Shown: one piece after another, positions 49,390-59,860 of the stretch
How positions within the stretch are numbered: position 1 is the stretch's first letter
Layout: each line of letters starts with the position of its first letter
Assembly: GCA_016285615.1 (NCBI GenBank)
Contig: JAEERB010000001.1
Span: forward strand, 1-64,000
DNA length: 64,000 nucleotides
DNA from: Bacteroidales bacterium
Lineage (GTDB): Bacteria > Bacteroidota > Bacteroidia > Bacteroidales > WCHB1-69
Direction of reading: 5' to 3'
Translations under genes and position numbers: made by a program
The notes under the pieces: generated by a model
Database searches by the model: none
Told to the model about the DNA's origin: nothing
Seen by the model: only the letters and a program-made list of their open reading frames with translations

Positions 49390-52300
49390 CTATTGCGACA
49401 GCATCAATCTCACCTTCACACCCGTATCGATGGTCATGGTGGGATATTGGTTCAACATGTGTGGACGGTTGATGATATGGTCATAATAGAAGGTCAAACC
49501 GATAAGGCTGCTAATCTGATAGTCGGCAGCAGCATTGATAGTGCAAGACAGCGTACCTGAAGTCACTTGACTGACATCTTCGACAAGCTTGCGGAGTACG
49601 GTACGGTTGTCTCTGATGCCGACACCCAGCGTTACGTTCAAGTCGCTCACCACCTGACGTTTCGCACCCGAGAACACAAAACCAATCTTCAAATCCTTGA
49701 AACGATAACCCGTCGAGAAGACAAACTCATTAGAGGAGACCTCCGTAACCTGGTTATTGGTAAAGCTTAACGAAACACTGCGGCTTGTCTTGTATTCCAC
49801 TTTGAGAATCAAGCTATTAACCAAAGTCATATCGAAGCCAATCAAAGGATTCAACTGATTGGTAACCGTAATCTGTGCTATTTCATTAGTCGGGATGAAG
49901 TTACCCAGAGCATCCAGCGCATTCGGGAAACCGTTTACATCTTCAGTATAAAGCAAATTGGTGGTATAACTACCTACCGTATAAGTAGATGTATAAGCAT
50001 GTGTCAGCGACAGGCTTTGGAACACCTTGTTCACACCTTTGATCTTTGTGAAGCCCGTATAATTCAGACGCCAGTTGGGCATAGGTATTTTCGGGAACGG
50101 AGAGCTTACATCCACCTTATTAGCGCTGCGACCACTGTAAGCTGCAATGAAAGCGGGAATGAGCACATCCTGAGAAACACCGCTATAACCAACTGGATAA
50201 CCAGTATTTCCGTCTATAACTCCATTTGAATTGGGATTGCGAGCCGACAAACGCTGGGCTATCTCATATCTCATAGCCTTCAAGTTATCGAAAAGCACTT
50301 CCCCTTTCGTGAACATGGTCGGCAGACCGAAGAAGGTGATGCTGAAATTACCTGTTCGCTGCGGCGAATAAGAGTTGAAAACACCCTCACTGTTGGCAAC
50401 ATAGTACTCCGAGAAATTCTCCGTAATGGTCCTGTTGGCCGTTACATCAATGCGGAAATCCTTGAACGGCTCGACGGTCGCACGGAAATTAAGAGTTTGG
50501 TTATGGTTCGATTGGAAAGGCGCATTAATCAGCGTATCCATTGAAAGCCAACCCTTTTCGGAAGCGATATGTCGGATATCAGGTTGGGCACCAAAAGCAA
50601 AGAGGAAGCCCGGCGAATTGGTCGGAAAGTGAATACCGAACATATTGGGCCTGTACTTGTAACCCGGCATGATGGTACCATTGCCTTCACTGTAGCTGGC
50701 CGAAATATTGCGCACCATCATGAGGAAACGCACCGTACCATCCAAAATAACCTTGCCCACATTCACCTTCACACTGTCTTTAGATGACTTTTTCTTGTCG
50801 TCTTTCTTATCACTCTTCTTATCCGATTTCAAATCTTTGGTATCGGCACCTTGCGGCGCTTCAACTTTCTTCTTATCCTTCTTGTTAGCAGCCTTAGCCC
50901 CTTGATTTACACGTTTCAAGTACGGAATATTGTTATACAAGGTAACCATATTAAGACTGGCGTTGGCTTGCTTTGTATTGGAGTTTTGAATCGTATTACC
51001 CAAATTCTCCATCGACAAGGCCGCAGCCGTGAAATTATAAGTTGAAGAATATCTCACGCTGGCGGTAATCCAGTTGAACAAAGGTATCTTGTTGATAGGT
51101 AGCTGATACGAAGCATCGAAACGCTGTTGGAAATTGGTGGTTCGACCGCCGCGACCGAAACTACGCCAAATGGAATCCCTTTCGACACGCGTGTCTATCC
51201 TACCCTGCGGCTCGTCCAAACGTGCATTGGCATTGGCGGTATACTCAAAGCGCAAGCCCTGCGTCAAATCCCAACGCAATGCATAATTACGCATCCAATC
51301 GAAGGTCTTTACATAACTGGTGTCGATAATGATATTACCCTTGCTCTTGGGACGAAGCTTAAACTCGTTCATCTCACGATGAATACTGGTTCGCACCGTA
51401 ACCATCTTGGGCAGCGGATAGAAGTTGAAATCGCGGATAATCTGCAACCACTTGGACTTTAACCATTTCTGCTTAGCAAAAGGTCTGATATTCTTTGGAT
51501 TATAATTGAATGCATAACCAATTTCACCTTCATGCGTGAATTTGTTATCCAGTTCCACATCCACATTGCGGCTCTTGATTTCCGAATAGGCATACGAGAA
51601 GTCGAAGTTCTCAATATCCCAAGGTCTGATCTTGATGGGCTTGTCGAAGTCACGTTCCTTACGCACATTCATCAAGTTAATATTCTGGCGCTGAATAAAA
51701 TCAGTAGTCATCCGCTTGATAGAGTCGCGCTCGGCTTTGCTATCATACGTGCGCAAATCTTCTTTCAGCTTGACGTCGGGATTCAGCGGATTGTATTGTG
51801 GAGCTGCCACATTGATGGAGTAGTCGTAATGCAACGGTATCTTGATGTTCCACTTGTCGGGGAAGAGCACCTTGCCCGCTTCAATATTGGTGGCCAAGTC
51901 GAAGGTGTACATGGTTTCCTGCTGTGTTTGGGTAACCTTCTGCTCCAGCGTTCCAAAGCCCGGTGTTGAATAGGTACCCGACAAGGTCAAGTCACCGATG
52001 TCGGCCAGGGTGACACGCATACGAGCCAGAGCAGCGAAACCAGATTTCTCGTCATAGCCGCAGAGACGGAGCTCGTTAATCCAAACTTCTACAGACTTGT
52101 CGAGCATGTCGTCGCCATCGTTAATGCTTTGTTTCTTGGGGTTACGGACACCAATCATGATGGTGGTCACCTCTGCCAAGTTGGGCGTTCCCAATACCGA
52201 AATGGTACGACCGCCCGACAAATGTGCCTCATACAGTGTAGCATAGCCCTCATGCAAACCTCTACGAATTTCCGTATTTCGGCGCTGCTTGATGGCAACC

Positions 52301-55300
52301 AGCGAATCCAAGCTAATATCTATCCTGTTCGATCTGGGCCAAATGGTAGTCGAGTCGGGACCGCAATACCAAGGCGTCAGTTCCAATGGCAACTCGTATT
52401 CATAATAGTTTTCGGTAAAGTCGGAACCCAAACGGATGAATACCGTCACATCGCCATTGTTGATATTATCGTTGTTGTTCACCTTTTCACCATGAACAAA
52501 CATTTTCAGTTTCTTGAAACGTCGCAAGTCGTATGCGGTGGTCTTGTAGATGGCGCGAGCATCACCATCGGCCAGATCGGTGACTTTCATCGACAGGGCC
52601 TGCTCATTGACATAGTATTGCTGCGTACCGCCGTAGCCTTGCTCACGTTCAATGCCAGGAGGCAGCGTGTAAGGAATAGGCGTACGGTTGGCATTTTCCT
52701 CAAAACTCAAGGTCGATACCGAGAAGCTGGTGTTGCCGGAGCCTTGACCGGGTGTATAGTCACCGTCTTCCATTAACGACAAGCTATAGGCACGCCAGTC
52801 GCTACGAACCAATTCAAAAGTTGCCAGACGGCAAACAACGGGTTCGGCAAAGTCGCGCATAAACACACGCATAAAGCGGATAGAGTTGAAGCCACTGATG
52901 TCACCCACCACCTTATCGGGTTGCTTGATAGGAATCTTAAACTGATACCAGCGCGTCTTGGGACGGCTACCGTCAGGCAGTGGCGGGTCGGGCACGGCAT
53001 CGAAAATATCGTAAATGTAGTTCTCTCCAATCACCATCTTATCAGGACGAAGGTCGATTTCATACTGATAATATTTTTCATCCTCACTCAAGGTGTAGTC
53101 ATTGTTCACATCCTCCACATTAGGCATAGAACTACCCGTGGTAGGATACGATTCGGGGTTCTGCTTCTGTGTGGGCGAGTTACCTTCGGCATTATTGAAA
53201 TACTTGTAACGCTCCAGAATCTTGACATCGGCCTCGTCATAATCGGTGCCACGGAAATAATGGAAGTTGTCGGACGACGGGTCGTTATAAGCCATCTGGT
53301 AGGCTTGTGAGCCGGTGCCGAAAGCCTGTTCCATCTGCTTCAAGTAATTATCGTAGAAGTAGTCTCTTTCACGATCCGTAGCAAGACCATCGAAACCCAC
53401 ATCCTGATGGTCACGGGCATCGCCCTCATTTTCAAAAGCATTGACAATCATCTGGATAGTAGGAACACGGCCCCAAACGGTAAAGTCGCAATTTTCATCC
53501 GTACCATCCGAAGGCAGACCGTTTTCGAAGAACTTCATACCATCACGGAGAATATCTTCCGAAATATCACCCAAGTTGAAATACAACTTACCACCACGGT
53601 GGTTCGGGTTATCGATAAACGGGTCCATCATCCAGAACTCGATATACTCGAAATTGGAAGACTCGAAATCGGTATTGTCCATTCTGCGCATAATACCGCC
53701 CCAACGGGTTTCCGGGTTATTCAGACTACCATCTTCCGATACACCAGCCGAATAACCTTCAGCGCCGTTCACATCATAGTTGTAAGGACCTCTTTCTGAA
53801 GGATAGAATGCCAAATTAAATACCGACATATTGGTGGGCTCGGCCGTGCTTGCCTGCTCTTTATAGGGGAACAACTCGGCCTCATAAACCTCACGGGCGT
53901 ATGTTTGCGACTGGTCTTCAGCCGTGATATTCTTTGGCGTGGCGTTGTTGTTACGATAGAACAGAGGATCAATGACATACCATGCCAAGCGTGCACGGTT
54001 GTAACCATACGCCAACTGGCGGCGCGGTGCATCGGTAGAAGTCATCGAGCGAGCTTCGGGGAACAAATCCTGTTGGTATTGCGGCGTGGAAGCTAATGCC
54101 CATGTACCCACATTGCGCAAATCCACCGTCGACTTGGTGGCTTCAAAGTCGTCAATATAGGTGGTACCCTCCTTACCCACCGCACGCGAGTGGCCAGGAA
54201 TGAAATGAGCAAACTCACCTTCCAACTGCATATTCGATTCTGCGGTCGTGCTGTGGAACGGCAGCCAGTCGATGAACTTGGTCAACCAGGGCAACTTGGT
54301 CTTATAAGCAAAGTTCATACCCCAAATGTGGTTGTTGATAGGCTCGTCGCCATAATTCACCTTTTGAGTAATGGGCTGCTCGCGCAAATTCAACAAAGTG
54401 GCTCCGATATTAAAGTTATCCGAGAATTTGTAATCCAAATTCAAACCGAACATATATCGGGTAATCATGCCGTACTGCGACTGGTTTTCCAAGGAGATGT
54501 TGATGGGCGTACCCGACTTGAGGACACCGTCATTGATAATCGTCACCGTACCCATGGCGTAGTTGACGGTATAGTCCACATTCTCAGTCAACGGAATACC
54601 GCCGGCAGTCACCTTCACCGACCCTTCGGGCACATTCATCGCATTCAGATAAATCTCAGAGCCGTATGAGGATTTGTAAGTACCTTCCAGATAATATTTA
54701 TTCTTGGAAGTATATTGCTGGGCTAATGTCTTCGTAGTAGTGTACAACGTGTCAAAGGCATACTTGTCGGCATAGGCGTCGTTGCCCAAGGCATCGCGCA
54801 AGTCCTTACCGAATGGCTCAATGGTGGGGAAATAGATTCTACCGTTGGTGGAGTTGATGATACCGCCACCCACAGCCGCATTGTCGAGGAAGTCGAACAC
54901 ACCATCGGGATACGGATCATCCTGCTGGTTCAAGCGGTCCATGCCCAACAGACGAATCAACGGCACACCCTTCTGCGAACCTTCGTTGAAAAAGCCGTTG
55001 CCAATACCCTCTTCATCACCTTTGTACAGGATATTGAGTCGGAAATCTTCTTTGGCCACCTGGTATGCCGACAAAGAATAGACGTTCTTCATCATCAACT
55101 TCCAGAGTGGCGACTTGGTGTTCAAGTTGGTGCTCTTCAACAACTTCACACGGATACAGTTGGGTGCCGACACCTGGTTCGAGAACTCACCCACCTGATA
55201 AACGCGATTGTCGCCAATGACCGTGAACTGGAAGGCTACCGCCAGTACTTGGTCGGGAGTCAGAGCAGTATTCAAGGAGATGAAACCCAATTTGCTGTTA

Positions 55301-56757
55301 AAGGTATATTCGGAAGGAGACAGCAATCGGGCACTTTCCACTTTCTCAAAATCCACACCCGCCGTCAAGCCTTTGGCTTTCAAGTTATTATTAACAACAC
55401 CCAAGTTACGGTATAGCGAGGAGTCAATCACATCGTTCAAATTGTTGACATCATCACTAGGATAAGAACCGCTCACATAAGAGAAGCCGTTGAACGTCGG
55501 TGAAGCCTCACCCAAGTCGGTGAAAGCCACAATGTTGCGGTTTTCAGAGGTAGCCGTTCCGACCGTTGTACGCCACACCTCAATCTTGGTAATGACAATG
55601 GGCGAACCAACCAACGGCAGCGTACTCATATACTGGTTGTAATGGTCGCGGAAGTATTGGCTGATAAAGAAGTGCTTGTTCTCTTCGTATTCATCAGCCT
55701 TGATGTAAAAATCGGTAGTCTGCGCGCCGCCAGAAACCGTGATAGTCTGACTTTCGGCTTTCTGTTGCGACAGCACACTGGTTACCATCAACTTGCCGAA
55801 TTGCAGTTGCGACTTCAAGCCGAACAAACTCTGACTACCCACAATCAAAGAGCTATTCAATGGAAGTGTAACATCACCAAATTCAAGAAGTTGAATAATT
55901 TCGTCTTCCTTACCTTGATACTGCAACTTCATCTTGTTATCGAACTCAAAACTCGGTTCGGTATTGTAGTTCAAGTTGAAATCAATCTTATCACCGATTT
56001 TGGCCAACACATTCAACTGGATATTCTCATCAAAGTTGAATTGCGGTACTTTACGCTGCTTCACGGGAAGCATGTCATTGTCGGTCTGATTGTACAAGAA
56101 TCCGAAAATCAACTCCACATTACCCGAAGGACGTATGTCGATGGTATTGCTACCAAAAATGCTTTCAAACACCTCGCCGCCGATACGCAACTGCGGAATG
56201 AGGCCGCCACCACGACGATTGGCACGATCCACATAACCAGCACCTTTCTCTTTCCAGTACTTCTTCATCTCCTGGCGCATATCGTAATCCATATACTCCT
56301 TCAAGCTCATCGAAGCACCCGGTCCGTAAGGCACATCACCGGTCATATTCTGGAAATTATACGAGTTGGTCTTGGGGTCATACTCAATCTTGGGACCCGT
56401 GCCTTGCGGATCTTTCAAACCGAAGGGGCTGCCGTCTCTATCTTCATCCAGAGGATTGTCGGAGGGCTGCTTCGGTTTCACTTTCAATCCCGTATCAGGA
56501 GGCGTCAACGGCAACACATAATCGAGTGTGTCAATAACGATAGCGGGAACTGCGAAATAATCGGCCGTTGTCGATGGATGGGCAAGCACTTCATTGTCAA
56601 GCACGAAGGAGTCATCAACCGTCTCTTCAGCAAACGGAGGCTCATAACCCACAGAAGAACGAGGCGCAGGAATAGCCCATATTGCCGAATACAATACGAA
56701 CACTAATATTCCCGATATGATGTAGTTCTTAGTTCTCCTTCCGAAATACACTGCCAA
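49390..56757 (-). CDS. sprA: T9SS translocon SprA/Sov
   Basis: This 2455-residue protein is the giant outer-membrane barrel of the T9SS. It has a signal anchor at residues 12-30, a SprA family N-terminal part (GGEVFESIFGSNTIDIRPSGNVELIFGFL), and repeated SprA segments (VNYAMGTVTIINDGVLKSGTPINIS, WLPFHSTTAESNMQLEGEFAHFIPG, GTTYIDDFEATKSTVDLRN). It ends on a beta-strand-like C-terminus. Length fits SprA (about 2400-2500). A Lys/Asp-rich run lies at about 1948-1999 between barrel strands. It starts nine bases behind ruvA, a common Bacteroidetes order. Confidence 0.95.
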   Translation of the reverse strand: MAVYFGRRTKNYIISGILVFVLYSAIWAIPAPRSSVGYEPPFAEETVDDSFVLDNEVLAHPSTTADYFAVPAIVIDTLDYVLPLTPPDTGLKVKPKQPSDNPLDEDRDGSPFGLKDPQGTGPKIEYDPKTNSYNFQNMTGDVPYGPGASMSLKEYMDYDMRQEMKKYWKEKGAGYVDRANRRGGGLIPQLRIGGEVFESIFGSNTIDIRPSGNVELIFGFLYNQTDNDMLPVKQRKVPQFNFDENIQLNVLAKIGDKIDFNLNYNTEPSFEFDNKMKLQYQGKEDEIIQLLEFGDVTLPLNSSLIVGSQSLFGLKSQLQFGKLMVTSVLSQQKAESQTITVSGGAQTTDFYIKADEYEENKHFFISQYFRDHYNQYMSTLPLVGSPIVITKIEVWRTTVGTATSENRNIVAFTDLGEASPTFNGFSYVSGSYPSDDVNNLNDVIDSSLYRNLGVVNNNLKAKGLTAGVDFEKVESARLLSPSEYTFNSKLGFISLNTALTPDQVLAVAFQFTVIGDNRVYQVGEFSNQVSAPNCIRVKLLKSTNLNTKSPLWKLMMKNVYSLSAYQVAKEDFRLNILYKGDEEGIGNGFFNEGSQKGVPLIRLLGMDRLNQQDDPYPDGVFDFLDNAAVGGGIINSTNGRIYFPTIEPFGKDLRDALGNDAYADKYAFDTLYTTTKTLAQQYTSKNKYYLEGTYKSSYGSEIYLNAMNVPEGSVKVTAGGIPLTENVDYTVNYAMGTVTIINDGVLKSGTPINISLENQSQYGMITRYMFGLNLDYKFSDNFNIGATLLNLREQPITQKVNYGDEPINNHIWGMNFAYKTKLPWLTKFIDWLPFHSTTAESNMQLEGEFAHFIPGHSRAVGKEGTTYIDDFEATKSTVDLRNVGTWALASTPQYQQDLFPEARSMTSTDAPRRQLAYGYNRARLAWYVIDPLFYRNNNATPKNITAEDQSQTYAREVYEAELFPYKEQASTAEPTNMSVFNLAFYPSERGPYNYDVNGAEGYSAGVSEDGSLNNPETRWGGIMRRMDNTDFESSNFEYIEFWMMDPFIDNPNHRGGKLYFNLGDISEDILRDGMKFFENGLPSDGTDENCDFTVWGRVPTIQMIVNAFENEGDARDHQDVGFDGLATDRERDYFYDNYLKQMEQAFGTGSQAYQMAYNDPSSDNFHYFRGTDYDEADVKILERYKYFNNAEGNSPTQKQNPESYPTTGSSMPNVEDVNNDYTLSEDEKYYQYEIDLRPDKMVIGENYIYDIFDAVPDPPLPDGSRPKTRWYQFKIPIKQPDKVVGDISGFNSIRFMRVFMRDFAEPVVCRLATFELVRSDWRAYSLSLMEDGDYTPGQGSGNTSFSVSTLSFEENANRTPIPYTLPPGIEREQGYGGTQQYYVNEQALSMKVTDLADGDARAIYKTTAYDLRRFKKLKMFVHGEKVNNNDNINNGDVTVFIRLGSDFTENYYEYELPLELTPWYCGPDSTTIWPRSNRIDISLDSLVAIKQRRNTEIRRGLHEGYATLYEAHLSGGRTISVLGTPNLAEVTTIMIGVRNPKKQSINDGDDMLDKSVEVWINELRLCGYDEKSGFAALARMRVTLADIGDLTLSGTYSTPGFGTLEQKVTQTQQETMYTFDLATNIEAGKVLFPDKWNIKIPLHYDYSINVAAPQYNPLNPDVKLKEDLRTYDSKAERDSIKRMTTDFIQRQNINLMNVRKERDFDKPIKIRPWDIENFDFSYAYSEIKSRNVDVELDNKFTHEGEIGYAFNYNPKNIRPFAKQKWLKSKWLQIIRDFNFYPLPKMVTVRTSIHREMNEFKLRPKSKGNIIIDTSYVKTFDWMRNYALRWDLTQGLRFEYTANANARLDEPQGRIDTRVERDSIWRSFGRGGRTTNFQQRFDASYQLPINKIPLFNWITASVRYSSTYNFTAAALSMENLGNTIQNSNTKQANASLNMVTLYNNIPYLKRVNQGAKAANKKDKKKVEAPQGADTKDLKSDKKSDKKDDKKKSSKDSVKVNVGKVILDGTVRFLMMVRNISASYSEGNGTIMPGYKYRPNMFGIHFPTNSPGFLFAFGAQPDIRHIASEKGWLSMDTLINAPFQSNHNQTLNFRATVEPFKDFRIDVTANRTITENFSEYYVANSEGVFNSYSPQRTGNFSITFFGLPTMFTKGEVLFDNLKAMRYEIAQRLSARNPNSNGVIDGNTGYPVGYSGVSQDVLIPAFIAAYSGRSANKVDVSSPFPKIPMPNWRLNYTGFTKIKGVNKVFQSLSLTHAYTSTYTVGSYTTNLLYTEDVNGFPNALDALGNFIPTNEIAQITVTNQLNPLIGFDMTLVNSLILKVEYKTSRSVSLSFTNNQVTEVSSNEFVFSTGYRFKDLKIGFVFSGAKRQVVSDLNVTLGVGIRDNRTVLRKLVEDVSQVTSGTLSCTINAAADYQISSLIGLTFYYDHIINRPHMLNQYPTMTIDTGVKVRLMLSQ

Positions 56758-56766
56758 CTAATTAAT

Positions 56767-57357
56767 CTATAACATTTTTAAAGCCTTCTTTATCAAGTCC
56801 TCCGTTGACAACTCACCCTGCTCCGACTTGATAATCTTATCCAGTGTCGTTTCTACAGCCTTCTTCACAAAACCCAATGACACTAATGCGGATAACGCTT
56901 CATTTCTGTTATTATTGTACGAAATAGTAATTTTATCGATATTTTGAACGGATTCCTTACCGATTTTGTCTTTCAGGTCGATAATGAGACGCTGTGCGGT
57001 CTTGGCACCGATGCCTTTCACCGATTTGAACGCCGCGTCATTGCCGGCTGCAATGGCTCCCACAGTCTGCTCCACTCCCATTGACGACAAAATGACACGC
57101 GCCGTATTTGGACCGATACCGTTGACCGTAATCAGCAGACGGAAAACGGAGCGTTCTTGCTCATCGAAAAAGCCATACAAAGCGTGCGCGTCTTCCTTGA
57201 TGACATAATGCGTATAAATCTTCGCTTCTTCTAAGGCTAACACCTTATCGTATGTATTGAGCGATATATGAACCATATAGGCCACACCACCAGCGGTTTC
57301 CACCACCAAATATGTCGGGGTTTTCTCTACCAATCGGCCTTTCAGATAGGTAATCAT
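56767..57357 (-). CDS. ruvA: Holliday junction helicase subunit RuvA
   Basis: This 196-residue protein binds four-way junctions and loads RuvB. Domain I (1-62, ITYLKGRLVEKTPTYLVVETAGGVAYMVHISLNT by segments), the HhH motifs in domain II (LLITVNGIGPNTARVILS, FKSVKGIGAKTAQRLIIDLKDK) and the short RuvB-binding domain III (EALSALVSLGF) are all present. It heads the run ruvA-sprA-nfn and has a -7 box 20 nt upstream. Confidence 0.95.
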   Translation of the reverse strand: MITYLKGRLVEKTPTYLVVETAGGVAYMVHISLNTYDKVLALEEAKIYTHYVIKEDAHALYGFFDEQERSVFRLLITVNGIGPNTARVILSSMGVEQTVGAIAAGNDAAFKSVKGIGAKTAQRLIIDLKDKIGKESVQNIDKITISYNNNRNEALSALVSLGFVKKAVETTLDKIIKSEQGELSTEDLIKKALKML

Positions 57358-57377
57358 GCTTTCAAAAATTTAAGTCG

Positions 57378-57385
57378 CAAAGTTA
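57378..57385 (-). promoter_or_regulatory. -7 box for the ruvA-sprA run
   Basis: The minus strand reads TAACTTTG, 20 nt before the ruvA ATG. It is the only clear TAnnTTTG box I found at the head of the eight-gene run. Confidence 0.6.
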
Positions 57386-57480
57386 CAAGTTTTTCTTGGA
57401 AAATCGCATACTATATAGTAAAAAACTATCAAAAGTTATCAAACAAAAATTGTGGAAATCCAAGAGGCAAAAAAGAAGAA

Positions 57481-57507
57481 AGGCGGAAGAATTATCTTCT
57501 TCCGCCT
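57481..57507 (-). terminator. Rho-independent terminator for glyA
   Basis: An 11-bp stem AGGCGGAAGAA / TTCTTCCGCCT with a five-base loop is followed on the minus strand by TTCTTCTTTTTT. Confidence 0.9.
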
Positions 57508-57538
57508 CACTTCATGTATTAGTAATAAAAACTATTGA

Positions 57539-58819
57539 TTACCAAGCGTATAAAGGACGATTTGACATCATCGAGTTTACTTTGGCTCTCACTTTGGCAA
57601 CAACGCTTTCGTCGCCGAGGTGGCAGAGCACATCGTCAATCAGTTCAACGATTTCGCCCATGTCGCCTTCTTTAAGGCCACGAGTGGTGATAGCCGGCGT
57701 ACCAACACGCAGACCGCTGGTTTTGAATGCGCTACGGCTGTCGAAAGGAACCATGTTCTTGTTCACCGTAATGTCGGCGGCAACGAGGGCATTTTCAGCC
57801 TCTTTACCGGTCATTTCGGGGAATTTGGTTCTAAGGTCGATGAGCATCAAGTGGTTGTCGGTACCATTGCTGATAACCTTGTAACCTTTGTCGATGAAAG
57901 CAGCGCACATGGTCTTGGCATTCTTCATCACCTGCTGGATGTAGCGATCGTAATCGTCGGTCAGAGCCTCGCCCAGAGCAACAGCCTTAGCTGCGATAAC
58001 GTGTTCCAGAGGACCACCTTGGGTGCCCGGGAATACGGCGCTGTCGAGCAGTGCGCTCATCTTCTTGATTTCGCCCTTCGGAGTGGTCTTGCCCCACGGA
58101 TTGTCGAAATCCTCACCCATCAGAATCATACCACCACGAGGTCCGCGGAGGGTCTTGTGGGTGGTAGTAGTCACGATGTGGCAATATTTGATGGCGTTGT
58201 TCAGATAACCCTTGGCAATAAGGCCGCTGGGGTGACTGATGTCGCCCATCAGGATAGCACCGATCTTATCGGCAATCTGACGCATGCGAGCCCAATCCCA
58301 ATCACGGCTGTAGGCAGAAGCACCACCAATGATAAGTTTCGGCTTGGTTTCCAGAGCACGAGCTTCCATTTTATCATAGTCGATAGTACCAGTCTCTTCT
58401 TCAACGCTGTAATCCACAACATTATACATGATACCGGAGAAGTTTACAGGGCTACCGTGGCTCAAGTGACCACCATGATTCAAGTTCATACCCATGAAGG
58501 TGTCGCCAGCATTCAAGCATGCCATAAAAACAGCCATATTGGCCTGGGCACCACTGTGAGGCTGAACATTGGCCCAGCAAGCACCGTATAATTCCTTAGC
58601 GCGTTCGATGGCGATGGTTTCACTTTGGTCAACAATCTGACAACCACCATAATAACGCTTGCCAGGATAACCCTCAGCGTACTTGTTGGTCATGACAGAA
58701 CCCATGGCTTCCATCACCTGATCACTAACAAAGTTTTCAGAAGCAATCAGCTCAATACCATTGGTCTGGCGGCTGCGTTCTTTCTGAATCAAATCGAAAA
58801 TTACATTGTCACGTTTCAT
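57539..58819 (-). CDS. glyA: Serine hydroxymethyltransferase
   Basis: This 426-residue PLP enzyme converts serine and tetrahydrofolate to glycine and methylene-tetrahydrofolate. The PLP lysine lies in [15 protein letters not shown]. Other motifs are [45 protein letters not shown] and the C-terminal [13 protein letters not shown]. The length fits the bacterial enzyme. It is a single gene with its own promoter box and strong terminator. Confidence 0.97.
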   Translation of the reverse strand: MKRDNVIFDLIQKERSRQTNGIELIASENFVSDQVMEAMGSVMTNKYAEGYPGKRYYGGCQIVDQSETIAIERAKELYGACWANVQPHSGAQANMAVFMACLNAGDTFMGMNLNHGGHLSHGSPVNFSGIMYNVVDYSVEEETGTIDYDKMEARALETKPKLIIGGASAYSRDWDWARMRQIADKIGAILMGDISHPSGLIAKGYLNNAIKYCHIVTTTTHKTLRGPRGGMILMGEDFDNPWGKTTPKGEIKKMSALLDSAVFPGTQGGPLEHVIAAKAVALGEALTDDYDRYIQQVMKNAKTMCAAFIDKGYKVISNGTDNHLMLIDLRTKFPEMTGKEAENALVAADITVNKNMVPFDSRSAFKTSGLRVGTPAITTRGLKEGDMGEIVELIDDVLCHLGDESVVAKVRAKVNSMMSNRPLYAW

Positions 58820-58868
58820 GTTATTGCTATTTTAAATGATAATAATTGATTCCTCATTAAATGGACAG

Positions 58869-58876
58869 CAAAATTA
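58869..58876 (-). promoter_or_regulatory. -7 box for glyA
   Basis: The minus strand reads TAATTTTG, 49 nt before the glyA ATG. Confidence 0.5.
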
Positions 58877-59025
58877 CAAGATTTTCGCCGATAATCAAGA
58901 TTTTCAAAAATATCTTATTATCAATATCTTAGATTAAAAACATACACCCCAGTCTGAGACTTGGGAAGAAATTATTGAAGAATTTGCGCCAATATTTACA
59001 TCTATTATAAATGCAGAAAAAAATG

Positions 59026-59033
59026 TATCTTTG
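59026..59033 (+). promoter_or_regulatory. -7 box for the FtsB/DivIC-like gene
   Basis: TATCTTTG matches TAnnTTTG, 70 nt before the ATG at 59104. An in-frame upstream start at 59011 would lie before this promoter and is therefore not used. Confidence 0.6.
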
Positions 59034-59103
59034 CCACGCAAAAATAATCAGGTATCGCATCGATTATCCTGCTGTAAACAAACTACATCTAAATCCAGTT
59101 ATC

Positions 59104-59391
59104 ATGAAATTTAACTTGAATAAAAAATGGCTTATTGTTTATGGCATAACCCTGCTGATATTTCTTGTATATATCTGCTTCTTAGCTGATTACAGTCTTC
59201 TTAAGCAGCACGAGCTCAAGAAGAAAATCCAAATCATGGATAACAAGATTAACAAAATCAACAATACTGTCAGCAACACAAGCAGTTACGAGGAAATCAG
59301 CCAAGACCCGAAATTATTGGAAAAATACGCCCGCGAGCAGATGAACATGCAGAAAGAAGACGAAGATGTATTTATAATGATTCACAAATAG
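59104..59391 (+). CDS. Septum formation initiator, FtsB/DivIC family
   Basis: This 95-residue bitopic membrane protein has one membrane segment (WLIVYGITLLIFLVYICFLADYSLL) and a periplasmic coiled coil (LKQHELKKKIQIMDNKINKINNTV). The family's C-terminal motif follows (LLEKYAREQMNMQKEDEDVFIM, equivalent to EKIAREELGYVKPGE in FtsB/DivIC). It should work in the divisome with FtsL and FtsQ. aroQ begins three bases after its stop. Confidence 0.9.
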   Translation: MKFNLNKKWLIVYGITLLIFLVYICFLADYSLLKQHELKKKIQIMDNKINKINNTVSNTSSYEEISQDPKLLEKYAREQMNMQKEDEDVFIMIHK

Positions 59392-59393
59392 TT

Positions 59394-59834
59394 ATGGAAG
59401 CAAGAAAGAGAATCCTCATCATCAACGGCGTCAATTTGCAAGAGTTGGGAACTCGCGAGGTGAACATATATGGCACATTGAGTTTCGACGAGTACTTCAA
59501 AACTCTTCAGCAACGCCACCCCGAAGTGGAACTGCACTATTTCCAGTCCAATCAGGTGGGCGAACTGGCCGAAGCCATCACGCAGCACAAGGACTTCGAC
59601 GGTATCATCCTCAATCCGGGTGCCTACACCCACACCACCTTAGTGCTTGCCGACGCCATCAAAGCCGTCGCCGTGCCCGTTATCGAGGTTCACATCTCCA
59701 ACCTGTTTGGCCGTGAGCAGTACCGCCGCCACTCGTTCATCGCCGGCGCTTGCAAAGGACAAATTTGCGGTTTTGGTCTTAACGGCTACGAAATGGCGCT
59801 TAATGCGTTAGAAGAATTTTCAATTCATAATTAA
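59394..59834 (+). CDS. aroQ: 3-dehydroquinate dehydratase, type II
   Basis: This 146-residue enzyme of the shikimate pathway has the type II fold. The motifs are INGVNLQELGTREVNIYG (with catalytic Arg and Tyr), IILNPGAYTHTT, EVHISNLFGREQYRRHSF and the C-terminal ACKGQICGFGLNGYEMAL. The usual NGPNLNLLG reads NGVNLQELG here, with Pro to Val and Asn to Gln changes in the first loop. The catalytic residues are kept. The shikimate entry enzyme is in the permease operon at 10-11 kb. Confidence 0.93.
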   Translation: MEARKRILIINGVNLQELGTREVNIYGTLSFDEYFKTLQQRHPEVELHYFQSNQVGELAEAITQHKDFDGIILNPGAYTHTTLVLADAIKAVAVPVIEVHISNLFGREQYRRHSFIAGACKGQICGFGLNGYEMALNALEEFSIHN

Positions 59835-59860
59835 AGAACAAAGAACAGAGAACAAATTAG
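59833..59860. repeat. Heptamer array overlapping the aroQ stop codon
   Basis: AAAGAAC, AAAGAAC, AGAGAAC and AAATTAG run in register from 59833; the first unit overlaps the last two bases of the stop codon (59832-59834). Confidence 0.85.

Noticed and set aside
55642..56706. A 354-residue frame opposite sprA
   Set aside because: It is a shadow of SprA coding sequence with no recognisable fold, promoter or neighbours.
57358..57538. A small RNA or gene between ruvA and glyA
   Set aside because: The gap is explained by the ruvA promoter, AT-rich sequence and the glyA terminator.
58820..59103. A structured RNA in the 284-bp gap between glyA and the FtsB-like gene
   Set aside because: Only a weak imperfect hairpin (CCCAGTCT/AGACTTGGG near 58948) and two promoter boxes are seen; nothing supports a named RNA.
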